This document shows positions 9,101 to 17,691 of a DNA stretch of 64,000 nt, piece by piece (positions within the stretch are counted from its first letter, which is position 1; the number at the start of each line of letters is the position of its first letter). The position numbers were made by a program, and so were the translations under genes. Under the pieces are notes generated by a model, which was not told the origin of the DNA, did not search any database, and saw only the letters and a list, made by a program, of their open reading frames with translations. The DNA comes from Bdellovibrio sp. ZAP7 (GTDB lineage: Bacteria > Bdellovibrionota > FAC87 > UBA2466): contig CAMCTJ010000002.1 in NCBI GenBank assembly GCA_945878405.1, positions 67,099 to 131,098 on the forward strand. Reading direction: 5' to 3'.

Positions 9101-11726
9101 TACATGTGGCCTCACTAAACAGGCCTACAGTGGAAACTTCATTTACATTGAAACTAAAAGAAATAGTTTGTTGGGTAGTGGGGGAAGCAGGAGAGGTGCG
9201 TGTGACAGCAGATAAAACAGGAGCATCTATGTCGTAGATCCGGGTTAACGCGCTAGAAGGGGTATTCACGTTGCCGGCAAGATCGGCCGCAGAGCTATCT
9301 AAAACCTGAATTGATACTGTACCTAAGTTCTGGGGCGTTACGGTAAATTCCCAATTCTCATTGTTTGAGCCCCCTTGAGCTACCGGGACACTCACCGTGC
9401 CTCCGGAAATACTCAAACTTGAAACGGGAAAAGAAGCCATGGCTTCAGAAAACTGAGCAATCACTGTAAAGGGTCCATTGATGTTTGGAGTAGCTGAGCT
9501 TTGCAAAGTCACGCTGGGACGAGTGATTTCGTAAACTCGACTCAGAGAAGCTGATGCCTCGTTGGAGTTTCCGGTGGGATCACTGACTGCTCCAGCTATG
9601 ACTGAGAGGCTTACCGTTCCCTCTACAGTAGGAGTAACCGTAAACTGAAACTTCTTATCTGTTTCAATCGTTTGCAAGTTACTCACACTGCCGCCAGTAA
9701 TCGAGATGTCTGAAAGTGAAAAGCCGCTGATGATTTCTGAAAAGTCAGCTGTGACAGTAAACGCCGAATTGATTCTGGGATTGGAACTACTGTTTAAAGA
9801 AATCGACGGCTTGATGTCATCGAATGTGCGATTAACGATTTGTCCGGAGGCAAGAACGCCATTTCCCGCTAAATCCCTTGCTCCATTGGTAACAATCGAA
9901 ACACTCACAGCCCCTTGAGCGGTTGGAGTGATTGTAAATTCCCAGCGTGTTCCGTTGCTTCCCGGCACTTCTGTTGGAGCGCTTGCACTTGCTTGAACTA
10001 AACTTAAATCACTACTCTCCACCGTGCCCATAGCCTCATTAAATTCTAATGACACTACAAAAGCCTGATTAAGAAGACTAGACGACGTGGAACTAAGATA
10101 AACAAGGGCCGGTTTAGTAATGTCGTAACTTCTCTGAAGCGTATTACTTGAGGCCGTATTCGGATTTCCCACTCTGTCTGAAGCGGCTCCCGCACTGATT
10201 GAAATGCTTACTTGTCCTTCCTCGGTAGGAGTGACTGTAAATGTATATTCTCGGTAGCCGTAGCCTGTGACATACGTACTGGGGACCCCTGTAATTCCAC
10301 TGGCCGTTGCTTTTAGTAATTGAATGCCAGAGACTGAAAATCCAGTAACTGGCTCACTAAAGACTGCCTTGGCTTGGAACGGTTGATTCACGTAAGTCGA
10401 GCTAGAGGAAGTCACTGAGACCGTAGGGCTTAGGGTATCGTGAACTCGCGTTAAAGGTGCTGATTCCGAGTTTCCATTCTGAGCCGAGTCTAAAGCTCCA
10501 TCGGCAAGAACTTTTACAATCACATCCCCTTCAACAGTAGGAGAAATGGTAAATGAAAATTCTTTGGAATCACTTCCCGAAACTTCTTGAAAGTTACTAG
10601 CATTGCCGCCGGTAACGCTTAAGTCTGATAGAGAGAGTCCAGTAACACTTTCAGAAAAAGTAGCCGTTACAGTGAAGGGCCCATTTACAAATTCAGTCGC
10701 CGGTGAACTCAGTGAAACACTCGGACGAACACTGTCGTGATTTCTCGTTAAATTATCAGATACCAGATTCAAATTTCCCGCGGCATCCGTAGCTGAATTT
10801 TCAGCTACTCTGACGGTAATGAGGCCCTGAGACAAAGGTTGAACGGTAAAGCGATACTGGGTGTAGTTCGTACCGGGCACTACTGAAGGGGAAACTGAGA
10901 CCATTCCTCCGGCCACATAAATATCTTCGGAACTCAAACCGCTCACTGACTCACTGAACGTAGCTGTAACTAAGAAAGGACCATTGAGAAGCGAAGCTGC
11001 TTCGGAACTTAGCAAAACGGTAGGCCTCTCTGTATCGAGTAGATAATCGCCTACTTTCATGCAAGTTCCTTGTTTTTCGCCAATATTAGCCTGCACCATT
11101 ACGGGATAGCTTCCATCAACTAAAAAGCCCTCTGTCACCGAAATGCTTTCGACACCCCCATCCCCTAGTTTTTCCTCTGTCTGTGAAATTTTGAAATCCT
11201 CACTACAGGTGCCTAGGAAGAGTGAAACACTAGCTGTTTTATCTAAGCGAAAGTTGACGGTAGGAGTGGGGTTTGTGGAAGTCTCTCCAGAAGCAAAACT
11301 GAGATCTCTGAGCTTCGGAAGTGTTTGATCAAAAGTAAAATTAAGTGCATTGGAGGCAGAAAAACCTCGTCCACTTAAATCTGTTACCACTGCCTCAGCA
11401 ACGCTGATAACCACCAAACCATTCGCCTGAGGCTGAACGAGAAAAGTGTAGAGTTTAGAATTTACTTGAGTAACAGAATCTGCAGTTCCATTTAAAACAG
11501 TAACCTGATTCTTGGTAAACTGACTTACCGGTTTACTAAAGACTGCCGTGACCAAGATAGATGAGTTAGTAGTAGAAGATTGAGTCGATACCAAAGTGAT
11601 CGCGAGTTCAGAAGAACTAACTTTACTAGAGTCGACTACGTTGAGGGGGTCGACGCGAGCTTTCACATCGCATCCCAAAAGGACCACGAGTAAGAGAAGT
11701 GGTCCGATTAGATTAATGAGTCTCAT
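6144..11726 (-). CDS. Giant surface lipoprotein with Ig-like repeats, IPT/TIG domains and a DUF1566-type C-terminus
   Basis: A 1860-residue protein. Residues 1-22 form a lipoprotein signal with lipobox VVLLGC. About seven tandem Big_12-like repeats follow (about 30-835), each with a PSV.LSS....N.PF.V.A.FSE segment, an inner .GG. turn and a ..A.D..GN.N linker. Next come diverged beta-sandwich repeats with a Cys and a D..GN motif (about 840-1330), two IPT/TIG domains (about 1330-1505), a Cys-rich link (CTKACGG), one more sandwich, and a C-terminal DUF1566/Lcl-like domain (about 1740-1860; GMRLPTAYE, YDVRC). The ATG at 11726 has GAGG six bases upstream; the TTG at 11738 lacks one. The build suggests a cell-surface adhesin or receptor stalk; this is inferred from domain composition only. 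Confidence 0.9.
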   Translation of the reverse strand: MRLINLIGPLLLLVVLLGCDVKARVDPLNVVDSSKVSSSELAITLVSTQSSTTNSSILVTAVFSKPVSQFTKNQVTVLNGTADSVTQVNSKLYTFLVQPQANGLVVISVAEAVVTDLSGRGFSASNALNFTFDQTLPKLRDLSFASGETSTNPTPTVNFRLDKTASVSLFLGTCSEDFKISQTEEKLGDGGVESISVTEGFLVDGSYPVMVQANIGEKQGTCMKVGDYLLDTERPTVLLSSEAASLLNGPFLVTATFSESVSGLSSEDIYVAGGMVSVSPSVVPGTNYTQYRFTVQPLSQGLITVRVAENSATDAAGNLNLVSDNLTRNHDSVRPSVSLSSPATEFVNGPFTVTATFSESVTGLSLSDLSVTGGNASNFQEVSGSDSKEFSFTISPTVEGDVIVKVLADGALDSAQNGNSESAPLTRVHDTLSPTVSVTSSSSTYVNQPFQAKAVFSEPVTGFSVSGIQLLKATASGITGVPSTYVTGYGYREYTFTVTPTEEGQVSISISAGAASDRVGNPNTASSNTLQRSYDITKPALVYLSSTSSSLLNQAFVVSLEFNEAMGTVESSDLSLVQASASAPTEVPGSNGTRWEFTITPTAQGAVSVSIVTNGARDLAGNGVLASGQIVNRTFDDIKPSISLNSSSNPRINSAFTVTADFSEIISGFSLSDISITGGSVSNLQTIETDKKFQFTVTPTVEGTVSLSVIAGAVSDPTGNSNEASASLSRVYEITRPSVTLQSSATPNINGPFTVIAQFSEAMASFPVSSLSISGGTVSVPVAQGGSNNENWEFTVTPQNLGTVSIQVLDSSAADLAGNVNTPSSALTRIYDIDAPVLSAVTRTSPASPTTQQTISFSFNVNEVSTVGLFSEATCTSSLSGSLTDVNGNQTISTNTLSDGNYDVYIQALDKAGNVTCDLALSSHVIDTTAPQFTTVSISNSSPTKSDNLAVLYAATDATSVQMQVALSASSSLSCSGSWVSFESSQTITIPEYLKNETVYVNVRYRDAVLNQSSCLQAQIVHDNTPPSNPIAITINDGASVTDSSTVTVKVTSNDSPYEVALGQNPAFCTDDAFLVNWVSFGLSSTQSLSHTLTTLNANNTVYARVRDQAGNISGCVASSIIHSNTAPINPGISIEGGAARTNKTNVTLTLSMTPSGSNSIEMYVTNTANCSVGGTWVDYSSSISHTLNPLNQTTSVYVKYRDKLAPYFETECVSDSIYHDDIAPLGTGISLNSGESATPYPSIRIHFSASYTEDPYSEYQLNLFESNDCTGSSLSGGWTYFNPWIDYNVPESKQNTELYFSVKFRDLTGNETTCASATILHDDRQPSITFIDKSSGPLAGGSNITISGVNFRSGSENSVYFDTRKATCSLVGSPVNGVYSQLSCVVPAPSPALSSAQTVTVRVTNPSTLYAESTYTYQEAPQIVNASPGTGLTRTGDLITLTGAFFREGITITVGGIEASQVNRTSSTQVKFVTPAFSSVGSQNIVITNTDSQTATLSFQFLQRCTKACGGTGNSCYDHVPATQDLCATLEDGNQSSSDPTYVDLVTRIPTVYIESNKKETTNQQVTLSLSPSYLNATEMYLTANSGCDSGGTWEPYAVTKVWTLSGSGTQTVYAKFRNSLGETTSCVGDSITVNASSTNIDYLTKQFQAWKETDGTRILSASGLWGSSWQKKLNSNGKGYHSDDFLATQSNLEQLDNRANPTNTYLDDSNKFLTNRWVYYSRRATFVSLKTGNSTLTEGVDWIDRWDSLNSTNGLDGAWYEGNITTCSQLGMRLPTAYETRMPRPSDYKIPLTDGNPTFAGDNGIPSGTTVTWTATADTSAVEYNSYWCFYKDADNGNAETQLSIPSGAVYDVRCVLP

Positions 11727-11786
11727 CTTAGTCCTCAAACGTTAGCTCTGACTAAGATTTTAACATGCTGACTATAAGGATCGGTG

Positions 11787-11808
11787 ATTGTGAAGAAAAT
11801 TTCACAAT
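11787..11808. repeat. Perfect 8-bp inverted repeat upstream of the giant lipoprotein gene
   Basis: ATTGTGAA, six bases (GAAAAT), then TTCACAAT. It lies about 60 bp upstream of the lipoprotein start and about 120 bp from the transposase remnant. The spacing and symmetry fit a regulator operator or a small hairpin; no factor can be assigned. Confidence 0.5.
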
Positions 11809-11930
11809 TCAATTATTGATTGTATTCCCCAAGCGATTCTGGCGGTAGTTAATTCCCAAGGGAAAATGACGGCAAGGGTGCGTTAAACTCTCTTCTTTTC
11901 AATCAGTTAGGAAAGAGAGGGTACGGCATC

Positions 11931-12440
11931 ATGGAGTTTGTCATGGGAGCAAAAGCACAACTAAAACTCGATGTGATTAGCAAAGTAGAGCAAGGAAAAA
12001 TACCAAGAAAACAGGCAAGGCAGATTTTAGGCAAATCGGAATGAACGCTTGAGCGTTACCTTGCTCAGTATAGAAAAAATGGAGTGTATTTATTAGACAC
12101 GGCAACCAAGGAAGAAGGCCTCGAAATAGAATCAACGACGAACTCAAACAAAAAGTACTGGGGCTTGTGAGAACTAAATACCATGACTTTAATATGGCCC
12201 ATTGCCTTGAGAGGTTTGGCAACAAAGAATCGACTCTCATTGCCGCTATTGTCGATGCTGACAGCAATATCGTTTACGGAGAGTTCTTCCCATCGGAAGA
12301 TACGATTTCCTGTATGACGGTCTTACAACGAATCATTGAACGAAAAGGACTCTTTGAAATCTTGTACGTGGATAGAGTAGGAATCTTTGGCGGACACAAG
12401 CGCATGGAATTCTCTCAAGTCAAACCCTCGAGAACAACAC
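11931..12440 (+). pseudogene. Decayed ISNCY-family transposase remnant
   Basis: Translated pieces resemble ISNCY-type (IS1202-like) transposases, as remembered. From 11931 the frame reads KLDVISKVEQGKIPRKQA to a TGA at about 12040; the same frame continues as TLERYLAQYRKNGV. A shift then leads to NDELKQKVLGLVRTKYHDF and MAHCLE. The frame jumps straight to FGNKESTLIAAI and EFFPSEDT, DRVGIFGG and FSQVK, so the intervening part, including the expected first catalytic Asp (in an MDGS-type motif), is missing. Similarity stops at about 12430. With an in-frame stop, a frameshift and at least one internal deletion, it is non-functional. No terminal inverted repeats were identified. Confidence 0.82.
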
Positions 12441-12446
12441 AATCGA

Positions 12447-14318
12447 TTAGAAATTCCAGAAAAATGAACCGGAATAGTGCGAGAGTTGGATGGTGTCTTG
12501 TTGGGAGCCTAACAAGGAAATTTGCTGGAGCTGCAACCCAAAGCCATAAGAGCTGCTTTGAAGTGCTTTTCTTTCTAAAAAGAGATTGAGTGTGTGGTTA
12601 TTTTGAATCAGCGACATGGTCTGAGTCTGATTTGCTGAAACAATCGATCCCCGACCTGCTGCTAAAGTCATTGCGGATAAATGAAGGGCCCAAGTCTCCG
12701 TAAGCGCTATTTCGGATCCCATTCCGAGCCCAATTTGTCCGCCCACAATTCCCAATCGGGTAGCAGCATCTTCAAATTCCAGTCGTAGATAACTAAAAGT
12801 AGGCTTTAAGGTAAAGCCACTCGTAACAGAAATATCGTAGTGGAGCTTTCCTTCAATTTGGGAGTAAGACAATGTTTTCAGTCGTGAGTTTAAAGCCATA
12901 GCATAGTCAAACTTAGCTTGAGCTTTCAGATCTCCCCACAGTGAAATAGGAATGGAACGAAATGAGAAAAGAGCACGAAGATCGTTAAAAGTATCCGCAG
13001 AAGATTTGATTCCTAAATCTGTTAAACCGCCACCAACCCAAAAAAGTCCGGATGTTCCGCTGGTGGGTTCAGAGGAATGAGAAACCGACGAGGCAGGGAT
13101 GTACCCTGCGGCTAAGCATCGCGAGGGCTCCCAAGATTCAGCTTGATCATCCCCTCTAACTAACGGTTTCTGAAATGAAGGCTCGTTCTCTTTAGGGGAT
13201 TCTTTCCTGATCTCGTTCACCGCAACACCTATTACCGCCTCAATTTTTTCAGTTTTGAAGGATTGAGAAGAAACGATTGGGGAAGTTGTTTCAAGGTGAA
13301 CATTCGTTTCCATTTGAGGGAGGGCGTTAGTGTTTCCCTGTGAAACAGTTGTTTGGGCGGTGGTTTGTACATTCGTTTGCGCAGTCGTTTCAGGTCTTAC
13401 TTGATTATCAAAAAGTGCACAAAAAGCTTTGATGTTTTTTACTTCTTGAGGCTTGAGGCTCTTTAAGAAATCTTTTGCTTGTTTATCGCCTAATTGTGAG
13501 GCTTGGGTTAGCCAAAAAACTGCCTTTTCTCGATTTTGTTTATTCTGTGGCCCCATCAAATACAGACCTGCTAGAGCTTTCTGGGGAACTACATCGTTTT
13601 CCTCAGCGGCCATGAGAAAGAATTCTTCCGAGCGATTTAAATCTTGTTTAACTCCCAAACCATACAAATACTGTGTACCCGCAAGAACTTTCGCCGCATG
13701 ACTTCCTCGAGAAGCGGCCAAACGATTCCAATAAAGCGCTTCAGAATAATCTTTTTTAAAACCCCGGCTCCCATAGAAGTAGTTGTATCCCAGAGCAGTG
13801 GTGGCTTCGAGATCATAATGTCTTGAGAGTTGCTCCAAATGTTGTCTTAAAGCTTTAGTGTCGGATCGCTTGAGAAGGAACAGAGTTTTAGCAGAGCCCT
13901 CAAGTTTCTTTTCTTTGGCTACTGCTCTCAGGGGCTGTCGAAATAATTTCACTTGTTGTTGGGGAGGGCACTCGAGAGTTAGGCCATTTTTTTGAAGGGA
14001 GAATGTGCAGCTCAGTTCTCCTTTGGGGAGACAAGTAGAATGAGAGGGGTTGGTTTTGTTGAGTAAAAGAAGCGAGCGGTTCTTGTTCTTAACGGAAAAA
14101 TAATCACCCGACACCGAGCAGTTCGCACCTTCAAACGTAAAACCACATTGGGAATTGAATTCAAAACGATTAAGCGTCGCTAAATCAACCCAAGTGCCAA
14201 CGGGCTCTTGGGTACATTTTCTTTGAGTCGTGGGCTCAGCCAAAAGAAAAGGTGAAAAAAAAAGGCCTAGGACAATCAGGCAATGAAAAAGCGGCATTGT
14301 TTTTAGAGAGACTGCCAT
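12447..14318 (-). CDS. Sel1-repeat protein fused to a C-terminal outer-membrane-like beta domain
   Basis: A 623-residue exported protein. The ATG at 14318 gives MAVSLKTMPLFHCLIVLG and a signal peptide ending before AEPTT. An N-terminal disulfide-rich region (about 30-110) is followed by about three Sel1/TPR-like repeats (about 170-295; ALGYNYFYGSRGFKKDYSEA and similar). A Thr/Gln/Asn-rich linker (about 310-400) leads to a C-terminal region of about 200 residues with alternating beta-strand pattern ending in WNF, as in outer-membrane barrels. The stop codon sits at the edge of the transposase remnant. A periplasmic Sel1 scaffold attached to its own barrel is an unusual combination. Function unknown. 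Confidence 0.78.
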   Translation of the reverse strand: MAVSLKTMPLFHCLIVLGLFFSPFLLAEPTTQRKCTQEPVGTWVDLATLNRFEFNSQCGFTFEGANCSVSGDYFSVKNKNRSLLLLNKTNPSHSTCLPKGELSCTFSLQKNGLTLECPPQQQVKLFRQPLRAVAKEKKLEGSAKTLFLLKRSDTKALRQHLEQLSRHYDLEATTALGYNYFYGSRGFKKDYSEALYWNRLAASRGSHAAKVLAGTQYLYGLGVKQDLNRSEEFFLMAAEENDVVPQKALAGLYLMGPQNKQNREKAVFWLTQASQLGDKQAKDFLKSLKPQEVKNIKAFCALFDNQVRPETTAQTNVQTTAQTTVSQGNTNALPQMETNVHLETTSPIVSSQSFKTEKIEAVIGVAVNEIRKESPKENEPSFQKPLVRGDDQAESWEPSRCLAAGYIPASSVSHSSEPTSGTSGLFWVGGGLTDLGIKSSADTFNDLRALFSFRSIPISLWGDLKAQAKFDYAMALNSRLKTLSYSQIEGKLHYDISVTSGFTLKPTFSYLRLEFEDAATRLGIVGGQIGLGMGSEIALTETWALHLSAMTLAAGRGSIVSANQTQTMSLIQNNHTLNLFLERKALQSSSYGFGLQLQQISLLGSQQDTIQLSHYSGSFFWNF

Positions 14319-14455
14319 ATCTCTTTTATCGTCAAAAAGAGAAGGAAAAATGAATAAAAAGCTGTGTCTTCGAGGGGTTAAGAAGACGGAAAGTAATGCT
14401 TTGCGCATTTTGAGGTGCCGTCGATAGGCATAGTGAGAGGAAATCAATAGCCGCT

Positions 14456-15718
14456 ATGCGTCCCTTTCTTAAATTGGGCTTCGTACTTTTTTCTATTTTG
14501 GGAGGCATGTCTGCTTTTGCTTTGAGTCCAAAAGCTTTTCTCAAAAGTAATCCGGTCCCAAGGGAACAGTTAGTTATTTCACCAAAAAGTTTTCAAAAGA
14601 TAAGAACACTAAAGGACGGGAATCTGGGAATGGACTTTTTAGGAGAGCAAAAAGGATCCCGGGAAGTTTGGTTCAATAAAAAACAAATCTCCAATCAGAA
14701 AAAAAAGAGAATTGATACCACCTTTAACCTAAGTCCCAAAAAAACTCTTCATGAAATAAAAGTGATTCAAGAAAACGGATCTGAATATTCCTACTATTTT
14801 CGAATAAAACCTTTGCGGGATTTGCCTCCTACTTTGCGAGTCAGGCTTCGTTCGGATTCAGGCCAGATAATCCAGGGAGTGAAATCACAAGGAGCAGAAA
14901 TTTCCGCAGACGCGTGGGTGAGTTTAAGTTGGATCTCTGAAAGCGAAGCTTTGAGTCCCGAAAAATTTGAATTGAGACAAGTCGAACGACAAACAAAGAA
15001 CCTGCAAACCCAAATTGAAAAGGAACATGAGGAGCTGACAAGACTAAAGGCAGAAAAATTAGCTTTCGAAGCTGGTTCAAGAAAACCTTCAGCGACGACT
15101 GAGGCTTATCAAATCACTCACGAAAATTTTTTTCAGGTATCTCAAGGGCTAGGCTTTTTCTCTTTGCAGCAACCTCAAACGACTGTGGTTGAGAGTTGGA
15201 ACTGGTTATTAAATTTTAAATATCAAAAGATTTCCTCACAGGGGTGGCTTGTTGGCCTGATGGGGCAAGGGTTTTTAGTTCCGCTGTCTAGCTCAAAAGC
15301 GAGCGCGAGCCCCCGATTCATTCAATCTGGAGTTGAGGTAGGAAGGGTTTTATCATTGGGAGAAAGTTTGAAAGTAATTCCAAAACTGGGATTTGATTAT
15401 CAATCTCTGATTACCAATGCAGCAGCCGGATACAGAAACCTGATGGGCCCGAGATTAGAAGTGGGTGGGGAATATTCAGTCGATAGGGACTCCTGGTTAA
15501 AGGCCGGCTTGTTTATCAACCTGTTTGATTCTACTTTTCAAGGGTTACAGCCCTTGAGTTATCAATGGGGCGGGCGACTTGAGTATCAATGGAGGAGTGA
15601 TTTTCTTAACCTCAAAACCTTCATCGCCGGCGCAGAGGTCTCAAATCTCAAGCTCCAGCTGAGTGATTCTGGTCTAACGAGTTCTCTTGTGAATAGCTAC
15701 TTAGGCGTGAGGTTTTAG
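14456..15718 (+). CDS. Exported protein with coiled coil and outer-membrane beta-barrel-like C-terminus
   Basis: A 420-residue protein with signal peptide MRPFLKLGFVLFSILGG (cleavage near AFA). Residues about 30-160 form a soluble beta-rich domain, about 175-205 a charged coiled coil (Glu/Lys/Leu repeats), and about 215-420 an amphipathic beta region ending in YLGVRF, consistent with an outer-membrane barrel. It is divergently transcribed from the Sel1/barrel gene, and both have the same plan of periplasmic part plus terminal barrel, so they may belong to one envelope function. Not recognised as a named family. Confidence 0.72.
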   Translation: MRPFLKLGFVLFSILGGMSAFALSPKAFLKSNPVPREQLVISPKSFQKIRTLKDGNLGMDFLGEQKGSREVWFNKKQISNQKKKRIDTTFNLSPKKTLHEIKVIQENGSEYSYYFRIKPLRDLPPTLRVRLRSDSGQIIQGVKSQGAEISADAWVSLSWISESEALSPEKFELRQVERQTKNLQTQIEKEHEELTRLKAEKLAFEAGSRKPSATTEAYQITHENFFQVSQGLGFFSLQQPQTTVVESWNWLLNFKYQKISSQGWLVGLMGQGFLVPLSSSKASASPRFIQSGVEVGRVLSLGESLKVIPKLGFDYQSLITNAAAGYRNLMGPRLEVGGEYSVDRDSWLKAGLFINLFDSTFQGLQPLSYQWGGRLEYQWRSDFLNLKTFIAGAEVSNLKLQLSDSGLTSSLVNSYLGVRF

Positions 15719-15730
15719 GGAGATTATCAG

Positions 15731-16141
15731 ATGAATATTTTTATCCTTTTGGCGGTTCTGTCTTTGGAAAGTTGGTGGCCCGCGTATGGAGATAATATTG
15801 AAAATAAGCTCTACGACTCTTGCAACCGGCACGCTGAAAAAAAAAGGAAACAAGATGAAGGTGGAAAAGCCATGTGCAGATGCCTTGCCCAAAAGTACGC
15901 ATCAGGGAAGGCCAAGAATCCTGACAATCCCGCTGAAATCATACAATTTGAAATAAAAAAAGATTTTATAAAGGATTTAATGAGAGATTGGAAAAATGTG
16001 GAATCTCCTCCCCAGAGAAAAGCAGGTCGGTATTTCAATAAGAAAAGAAACAAGTATGAAACGCTTACTGCTGAGGTTTTGGGGATGGGTCTGGGTTTTA
16101 ATTGTTTAGTGGAGCTGCGCCCCGAGGGCATGAAAAGGTAA
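15731..16141 (+). CDS. Small exported cysteine-containing protein
   Basis: A 136-residue protein starting 12 bp after the barrel gene, so probably in the same operon. The N-terminus (MNIFILLAVLSLESWWPAYG) is a short signal peptide. The mature part is strongly basic with four cysteines (YDSCNRH, AMCRCLAQ, GFNCLVE), the first three of which resemble a small helical disulfide or metal-binding arrangement. Not recognised. Confidence 0.65.
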   Translation: MNIFILLAVLSLESWWPAYGDNIENKLYDSCNRHAEKKRKQDEGGKAMCRCLAQKYASGKAKNPDNPAEIIQFEIKKDFIKDLMRDWKNVESPPQRKAGRYFNKKRNKYETLTAEVLGMGLGFNCLVELRPEGMKR

Positions 16142-16195
16142 AAAGCGTAAAGCCGAAAGCCCAGTTAGCTAAATGCCTGTTTTTTTTAATAATAT

Positions 16196-16272
<77 letters not shown>

Positions 16273-16381
16273 TCAAAAATGGTAGGGCTGCACACTACGA
16301 AATCCCCCGGGCCCTGTCAATCTTTTGGGATCTCCTGCTATACTACCGGCCTAATTAAGCTTCACCCAACGGAGGAACAGC

Positions 16382-16975
16382 GTGAAACAACTTCTCTTAA
16401 CAACGGCTTTGGTTTTATCGGTAACTTTCTTATCGGGTTGCGGGATTCAAGCACTTCCCAAAGCCCAAAACACTGTCGATGCGGCCCTGGCCGAAGTAAC
16501 CAATCAATATAAACGCAGATCGGATCTCATTCCCAATCTGGTAAACACCGTAAAGGGTTTTGCCAAACAAGAACAAACCGTTTTGACCGAAGTGACTAAT
16601 GCCCGAGCAAGAGCTACGAGCATCAATCTCGATCCGAAAAATCTCAAAGCTCAGGATTTAGAAAATTTTCAAAAAGCTCAGGGGGAACTCGGGCGCTCCT
16701 TGGGACGCCTTTTGGTCGTAGCTGAAAATTATCCTCAGCTAAAGTCAGATGCTAATTTCCGTGATCTCCAAGCTCAGTTGGAAGGCACTGAAAATAGAAT
16801 TACGGTTGCAAGAAATCGCTACATTGATGCGATTAAAGAATTTAACAACTTAGTGACCGTCCCTCCTTACAGCTGGACTAACTCGCTTTTCTATCACTTT
16901 GAAAAGAAACCGCAGTTTGCTCTAGAAGGAGCGGAAGCAACTGAAGCTCAAAAAGCTCCAGAAGTGAAATTCTAA
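16382..16975 (+). CDS. lemA: LemA family lipoprotein
   Basis: A 197-residue LemA protein. It starts with GTG at 16382, with GGAGG about 7 bases upstream. The leader carries a lipobox (FLSGC), so the protein is probably lipid-anchored instead of membrane-spanning as in some LemA proteins. The family signature follows: Y.RR.DLIPNLV.TVKG.A..E, ARA.A, and a late AEN.YP.L. It is the first gene of a three-gene operon with two TPM-domain proteins, a common bacterial arrangement. The biochemical role of LemA is unknown. Confidence 0.93.
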   Translation: MKQLLLTTALVLSVTFLSGCGIQALPKAQNTVDAALAEVTNQYKRRSDLIPNLVNTVKGFAKQEQTVLTEVTNARARATSINLDPKNLKAQDLENFQKAQGELGRSLGRLLVVAENYPQLKSDANFRDLQAQLEGTENRITVARNRYIDAIKEFNNLVTVPPYSWTNSLFYHFEKKPQFALEGAEATEAQKAPEVKF

Positions 16976-17689
16976 TTGAAGACGCTTCTTCTCACAGTTC
17001 TTTTGCTGTTCGGGAAGTGGGGGGTTGGGTTTTCCATTCCCCCACTCACTCAGCCCATCGTCGATACGGCTGGGATGATTCATTCCCAAACGGCTGAAAC
17101 TTTGAATCAAGAGCTTTCCTCCATTTACAACGCTGGCGGGCCCCAAATTTCCGTCCTGACGATCCCCAGCCTCGAAGACCAAACGATAGAAGAGCGGGCA
17201 ATCCAAGTTTTTGACCAATGGAAAATTGGCCAAAAAGGAAAAGACAACGGGGTCTTAGTTCTTATCTCTAAGAAAGAGAGAAAAGTTCGGATTGAAGTCG
17301 GCTATGGTCTCGAAGGGGACATCCCCGATGCTTATGCAAAAAGAATCGTTGAAGATGTGATGCTGCCCCAGTTTAGAAATGGGCAATTCACCACTGGTGT
17401 GGTTTTAGGAATTCAACAAATTGCTCATTTAAGTCATGTTGAGCTCCAAAAAAACTCAAAACTTCTGAGAAGAAAACCCAGATCAGCTATTCGGCCTGAA
17501 ATGTTTATTTTCCTTCTTCTGTGGGTCCTTTTGGTTTCTCTTAGAGGCCGATCCAATCGACACGTCAGAGGGGGAAGGGGACCCTACACAGGCGGCTGGG
17601 GTGGTGGCGGAGGTTGGGGGGGCGGAGGAGGAGGCTGGAGCGGCGGTGGTGGCAGCTCTGGTGGTGGCGGGGCTTCCGGAGGATGGTAA
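16976..17689 (+). CDS. TPM-domain (YgcG-type) membrane protein with Gly-rich tail
   Basis: A 237-residue protein. The TTG at 16976 directly follows the lemA stop and gives a proper leader (MKTLLLTVLLLFGKWG), so I accept TTG. Residues about 25-150 are a TPM_phosphatase domain (VDTAGMI, QISVLTI, ..GKDNGVLVLIS.K.RKVRIEVGYGLEG.IPD). One membrane helix lies at about 178-192, and the C-terminus is a Gly/Ser/Trp low-complexity tail typical of YgcG-like proteins. The tail is translated in frame up to the stop and overlaps the ribosome site of the next gene. Confidence 0.9.
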   Translation: MKTLLLTVLLLFGKWGVGFSIPPLTQPIVDTAGMIHSQTAETLNQELSSIYNAGGPQISVLTIPSLEDQTIEERAIQVFDQWKIGQKGKDNGVLVLISKKERKVRIEVGYGLEGDIPDAYAKRIVEDVMLPQFRNGQFTTGVVLGIQQIAHLSHVELQKNSKLLRRKPRSAIRPEMFIFLLLWVLLVSLRGRSNRHVRGGRGPYTGGWGGGGGWGGGGGGWSGGGGSSGGGGASGGW

Positions 17690-17691
17690 CA

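Noticed and set aside
12167-12589. A 140-codon open frame as a real gene.
   Set aside because: It is a piece of the broken transposase that continues antisense into the barrel gene.
17614-17691. Arg/Trp-rich N-terminal extension of the second TPM protein.
   Set aside because: It is the shifted reading of the Gly-rich tail of the previous gene; the 17692 start has a well-placed ribosome site.
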